Assembly (NCBI GenBank): GCA_026874595.1
Contig: CM049316.1
Location: 7,640,339-7,704,338, forward strand
Reading direction: 5' to 3'
Length of the DNA stretch: 64,000 nucleotides
Source: Sipunculus nudus
Taxonomy: Eukaryota; Annelida; Sipuncula; Golfingiida; Sipunculidae
This document shows positions 61,611 to 64,000 of the stretch, one piece after another. How positions within the stretch are numbered: the first letter of the stretch is position 1; each line of letters opens with the position of its first letter. The position numbers were made by a program, and so were the translations under genes. The notes beneath the pieces are model-generated. The model searched no databases. It was given only the letters and a program-made list of their open reading frames with translations, and had not been told where the DNA came from.

Positions 61611-63524
61611 GGGCGAATCAAGGGTTTGTAAAGGGGAGGGTCCAACCCAGGAAGACTAATAAGAAACCTATAAAAAGGTTTTATTTTATACATGTGCATT
61701 ATTATAGAAAATCTGCTGTTCTGTTAGTTAAGGCAACCTGTGGCAATAATTTTAGAATCTTCCTTTAAACACTCAGAGTCAGTGACTCATGCATGTAATA
61801 ATATAAATATATTGTATATATGTCACGGAGAACTGAAGTGATGCTCCATTTGTGACATACCTGTGGTATTTGTTTAGTATAAAAGACACTGTGACACATC
61901 TAAATATTATCTTCATGAAGATAATAACCATTAATGTTTAATGGTGAATTTATTTCATTTCTTTATAATTCAGTCATTGAAAGTAAACACCGTTTCACTT
62001 CGTTATTACAACTTACAAGTATTTGTTATATATTCTGGTGTAATGCATCATTATAGCCTAAATGAACTGTGAATTAATTTTTAACAATTTCTCACTCAAT
62101 TTCAATGAAATGTACAAAATAGATGTTAACACATATTGTCAGTGAAAATTTTTATCTTGTTTATTGTTGAACAGGAACATCTTAATGATTATTTTCTAAT
62201 TATGACTCATGGCTGTCATAATGTCTGATTCCAAGTGGATTATAATAACAAATATGAATTTTTTATCTCTTTTTTTTTACTACTAGCTAAAAAATAGCAT
62301 TTTTCCCTTCTCTTTCTTAAACCCCCCTGCCCCCCCCCCCCCCCCCCAGCAGGATACATATGCGGCCATAGAATGCAATATTATTATTGTTTTATATAAT
62401 AAAAAATAAACAAGCTATGTGATGACTAAATATATTAAGTTTTGTAAATAACAGACAAATGAACAGACCAAATTTTTGTGAAAAATATAAACATTATACC
62501 TTTAATATAGCCGACAGTTACACTAATTAATTTCATTAAAGAACAGCTCAATGATTCAAGATTGTACCTTTGTCTTTCGGTAGTTTCTTGACGATTTTTT
62601 GTATTTTTTTTTTTTTTGGTCAATTGAACAATCAGAAGATCTAGGTCGATCACCAAAATCTGAGTTCGCGCTTTTATCACACCAACAGATCTGTGAGTTG
62701 TTAAGTTCTAACACCAGTAATCAGTAAGGCAGTAATAGCCGTCTTGCATCTTTGAGGGCCAATAAATGCACACTGTTATGTAAATTGTCGACATGGTTAC
62801 AATATAAAGCAGAGGGCTATACAATTAAACTTGTATCCTCGTCAATAAAAGTTACTGACCTTTTACCAGAGATATATCAAATATATTTTTGGTAACAGGA
62901 GATAGCATATCGTCGCATGCATATGAACACATGAATACTGCATATCGTCGCATGCACATGAACACATGGGAGTGGGAGACGCTCTGATTCGACAGGGCCA
63001 AGATTGATACATTTTGTTTATACCTATCAACTTTAAAGAGTAAAGCGTTGGTGTGGGGAAAATGTAACACTTTTTAGCACTGGTTACAGGCCAATGTTTA
63101 CCAATAGATGGTATATAGGATCATATAGGCTGCGTCTTTTGACTTACTAAAAATTTCATGTGTCATTATGGACTCAATATATGACAGGGCCAAATCGGGC
63201 CTGCCTTGTCCCATCCCTGCGTTTCTCCTCGTCTTGTGATTTTATTACGAAGAGAAGGAAGAAAACAGATTGCTGTTACTTTGAATGATACCTGGGGTAA
63301 CTTTTATAAAAAATATAAACATATGCCTCGACCGTATTAAAAATAAAACATATTCATTATGAGAGGTCCATCGAGCATTTATAGTTGAAAGTTTACACAC
63401 GTGTCAGGAATGTCCGACCTGATGTCCGACCTCCACGTGTGTTTACATGGCCTCGTTTTCAGTCCGGCAATAACGTTCGCTGATTGGCTAATAGAGCTGT
63501 CGATCACGCACTCGCCGTCAGGTC
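61550..63524 (-). repeat. Right terminal inverted repeat of E2
   Basis: Reverse-complement partner of the left arm. It begins with a (TA)n of about 55 bp, then a truncated copy of the 192-bp MITE (starting CAGGGGCGAATCAAGGG at 61608), and ends GCCGTCAGGTC. It also holds a 35-bp direct duplication (CATATCGTCGCATGC-type) near 62910-62970 that the left arm has in altered form. Confidence 0.9.
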
Positions 63525-63575
63525 AATTTTAGGGGGGGCGCACGCCCCTTTGCGCCCCCTATGAATACGCCCCTG

Positions 63576-63770
63576 AACAGCTCTGGGAAACAAACATGAA
63601 ATATCAGGGTCCTTATTTTGTTCCGCGATAAGTTCTGACATTGAAAATGCTGCATCCTGTACTGGCGAGTCGTTAGACGAGTCAATAGTGACTTCCAGAG
63701 TGTTATTATCTGGACCATTATCCTCATGTGTGTTTTTCTTGGCCATAGATCTAGTTACAGCACATGAAGG
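63576..63770 (-). pseudogene. Gmr1-like pol: segment upstream of the integrase zinc finger
   Basis: A minus-strand frame contains AVTRSMAKK, then SELIAEQNKDPDISCLFPRAV, the kind of linker that precedes the gypsy integrase zinc-binding domain. It runs into the E1 end at 63575. On the far side of the insert, at 55517 downward, the frame resumes with SKDELSQKT and leads into the zinc finger. The open frame continuing past 63575 into E1 sequence is fortuitous. Upstream, the frame passes into the palindrome described below, so the natural protein start is not visible. Confidence 0.75.
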
Positions 63771-63781
63771 ATACATATAGC

Positions 63782-63935
63782 AAACCAGGTGAGTGCGTGA
63801 CACATAAGAGGTTACCGGGTGAGTCTGGTGTGGGCAATTCACAGATCAGGCGAGTGCGCGCACGAGCCTGATCTGTGAATTACCCACACCAGACGAACCC
63901 GGTAACCTCTTATGTGTGACGCACAAACCTGGTTT
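63782..63935. repeat. 154-bp palindrome with no spacer
   Basis: Two 77-bp arms meet at GTGCG|CGCAC and match at 69 of 77 positions by direct comparison. Most mismatches cluster at three places where the left arm has GGTGAGT, GGTGAGT and GGCGAGT. The outer ends are AAACCAGGT and ACCTGGTTT. It could form a cruciform or, in RNA, a long hairpin. It lies immediately upstream of the broken pol segment. Confidence 0.9.
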
Positions 63936-64000
63936 GGTATTTATCACCCCACATGAATGTGTTTTTATCTGCGAGAATGTGTTTTTATTTCAGTAAATTC

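Larger units (their letters stand above)
57087..63524. mobile_element. Unclassified 6.4-kb element E2 with ~2-kb terminal inverted repeats
   Basis: The element begins GACCTGACGGCGAGTGCG and ends with the exact reverse complement. AATT flanks both sides (57083-57086 and 63525-63528), and the uninterrupted E1 copy at 27 kb reads GCAGAATTTTAGGG at this point, which proves the 4-bp target duplication. The arms (57087 to about 59224 and about 61550 to 63524) are near identical; the outer 160 bp show no difference. A ~155-bp indel inside a small nested repeat accounts for the length difference. The spacer holds a Penelope-like fragment. I see no transposase. Each arm has CCAAT and TATAAA words pointing inward. 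Confidence 0.85.
55523..63575. mobile_element. TIR element E1, copy 2, inserted in the pol gene and itself split
   Basis: The left end is CAGTGGCGTATCCAGG followed by ATTTGAAAATAG; the right end complement is CAGGGGCGTATTCATAGGGG. These are the same two ends as copy 1, in inverted orientation. Flanks AACTG (55518-55522) and AACAG (63576-63580) form a 5-bp target duplication with one change, and the pol reading frame matches across the junction once the insert is skipped. Subtracting the nested E2 leaves 1.61 kb, close to copy 1 (1.55 kb). A (TC)n(TA)n tract occupies about 55853-55957. Confidence 0.85.
52353..64000 (-). mobile_element. Gmr1-like Ty3/gypsy LTR retrotransposon, interrupted and truncated by the window edge
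   Basis: Read 5' to 3' on the minus strand the parts are: a pol segment (63576-63770), an inserted block (55523-63575), the integrase zinc-binding and catalytic core, a GPY/F module, RT, RNase H, polypurine tract and 3' LTR. Integrase lying upstream of RT, with gypsy-type sequences, is the hallmark of Gmr1-like elements. Normal gypsy order is RT, RNase H, integrase. The 5' LTR, gag and protease are not in the window. The element carries several frameshifts, in-frame stops and a deletion in RT, so it is dead. Two solo LTRs of the same family lie at 11.2 and 15.7 kb. Confidence 0.8.

Noticed and set aside
57933-62680. The similar 81-86-codon frames in the two E2 arms as a conserved gene.
   Set aside because: They lie in near-identical inverted repeats, differ by frameshifts around an A-rich run, and show no domain; similarity follows from the duplication, not from coding constraint.

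Overview
This window looks like a gene-poor, AT-rich stretch of an animal nuclear genome, most likely a bivalve mollusc. The one host gene piece is a terminal exon with the intron and splice signals of a metazoan metabotropic glutamate receptor. The repeats fit a marine bivalve: a CORE-type tRNA-derived SINE, elements with tandem-repeat cores ending in AGCTCAGCTGACT, GTAATC-rich hAT-like elements, and Gmr1-like and Penelope-like retroelements. The species cannot be named from sequence alone. Most long open frames here are chance frames or repeat shadows.

Layout. 1-1458 is an 830-bp tandem duplication. 5804-6343 is the last coding exon of a metabotropic glutamate receptor (+ strand), with poly(A) signals downstream. 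7.3-17.7 kb is non-coding, with two inverted copies of a small MITE and two solo LTRs of one family (11247-12119 and 15662-16460), each flanked by a 4-bp target duplication. 17.9-21.5 kb is a field of diverged tandem repeats. 27181-28727 is an intact 1.55-kb TIR element (called E1 here) with a 5-bp target duplication. About 30.8-33.1 kb is an inverted-repeat (foldback-like) element split by a truncated non-LTR retrotransposon. 34.0-34.8 kb and 45716-47608 hold two members of a tandem-core TIR family. 38390-41188 is a hAT-like element carrying a second tandem-core TIR element (39962-41092). 42.7-43.5 kb holds SINEs.

The most interesting part is 52353-64000, a nest of elements that can be read layer by layer. 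The outer layer is a minus-strand Gmr1-like LTR retrotransposon: Ty3/gypsy-type domains, but with integrase upstream of reverse transcriptase. It retains its 3' LTR and polypurine tract. Its pol gene is split by an E1 copy (55523-63575, 5-bp target duplication AACTG/AACAG). That E1 copy is split in turn by a 6438-bp unclassified element (E2, 57087-63524, target duplication AATT) whose terminal inverted repeats are about 2 kb long. The E2 spacer contains a 5'-truncated Penelope-like element with a 249-residue GIY-YIG endonuclease frame and a 48-nt type-I hammerhead ribozyme motif in its 3' region. A 154-bp palindrome lies just upstream of the split pol gene.

No operons or CRISPR arrays are present, as expected for this kind of DNA. 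Apart from the receptor exon and the Penelope endonuclease frame, every recognisable coding segment is broken.
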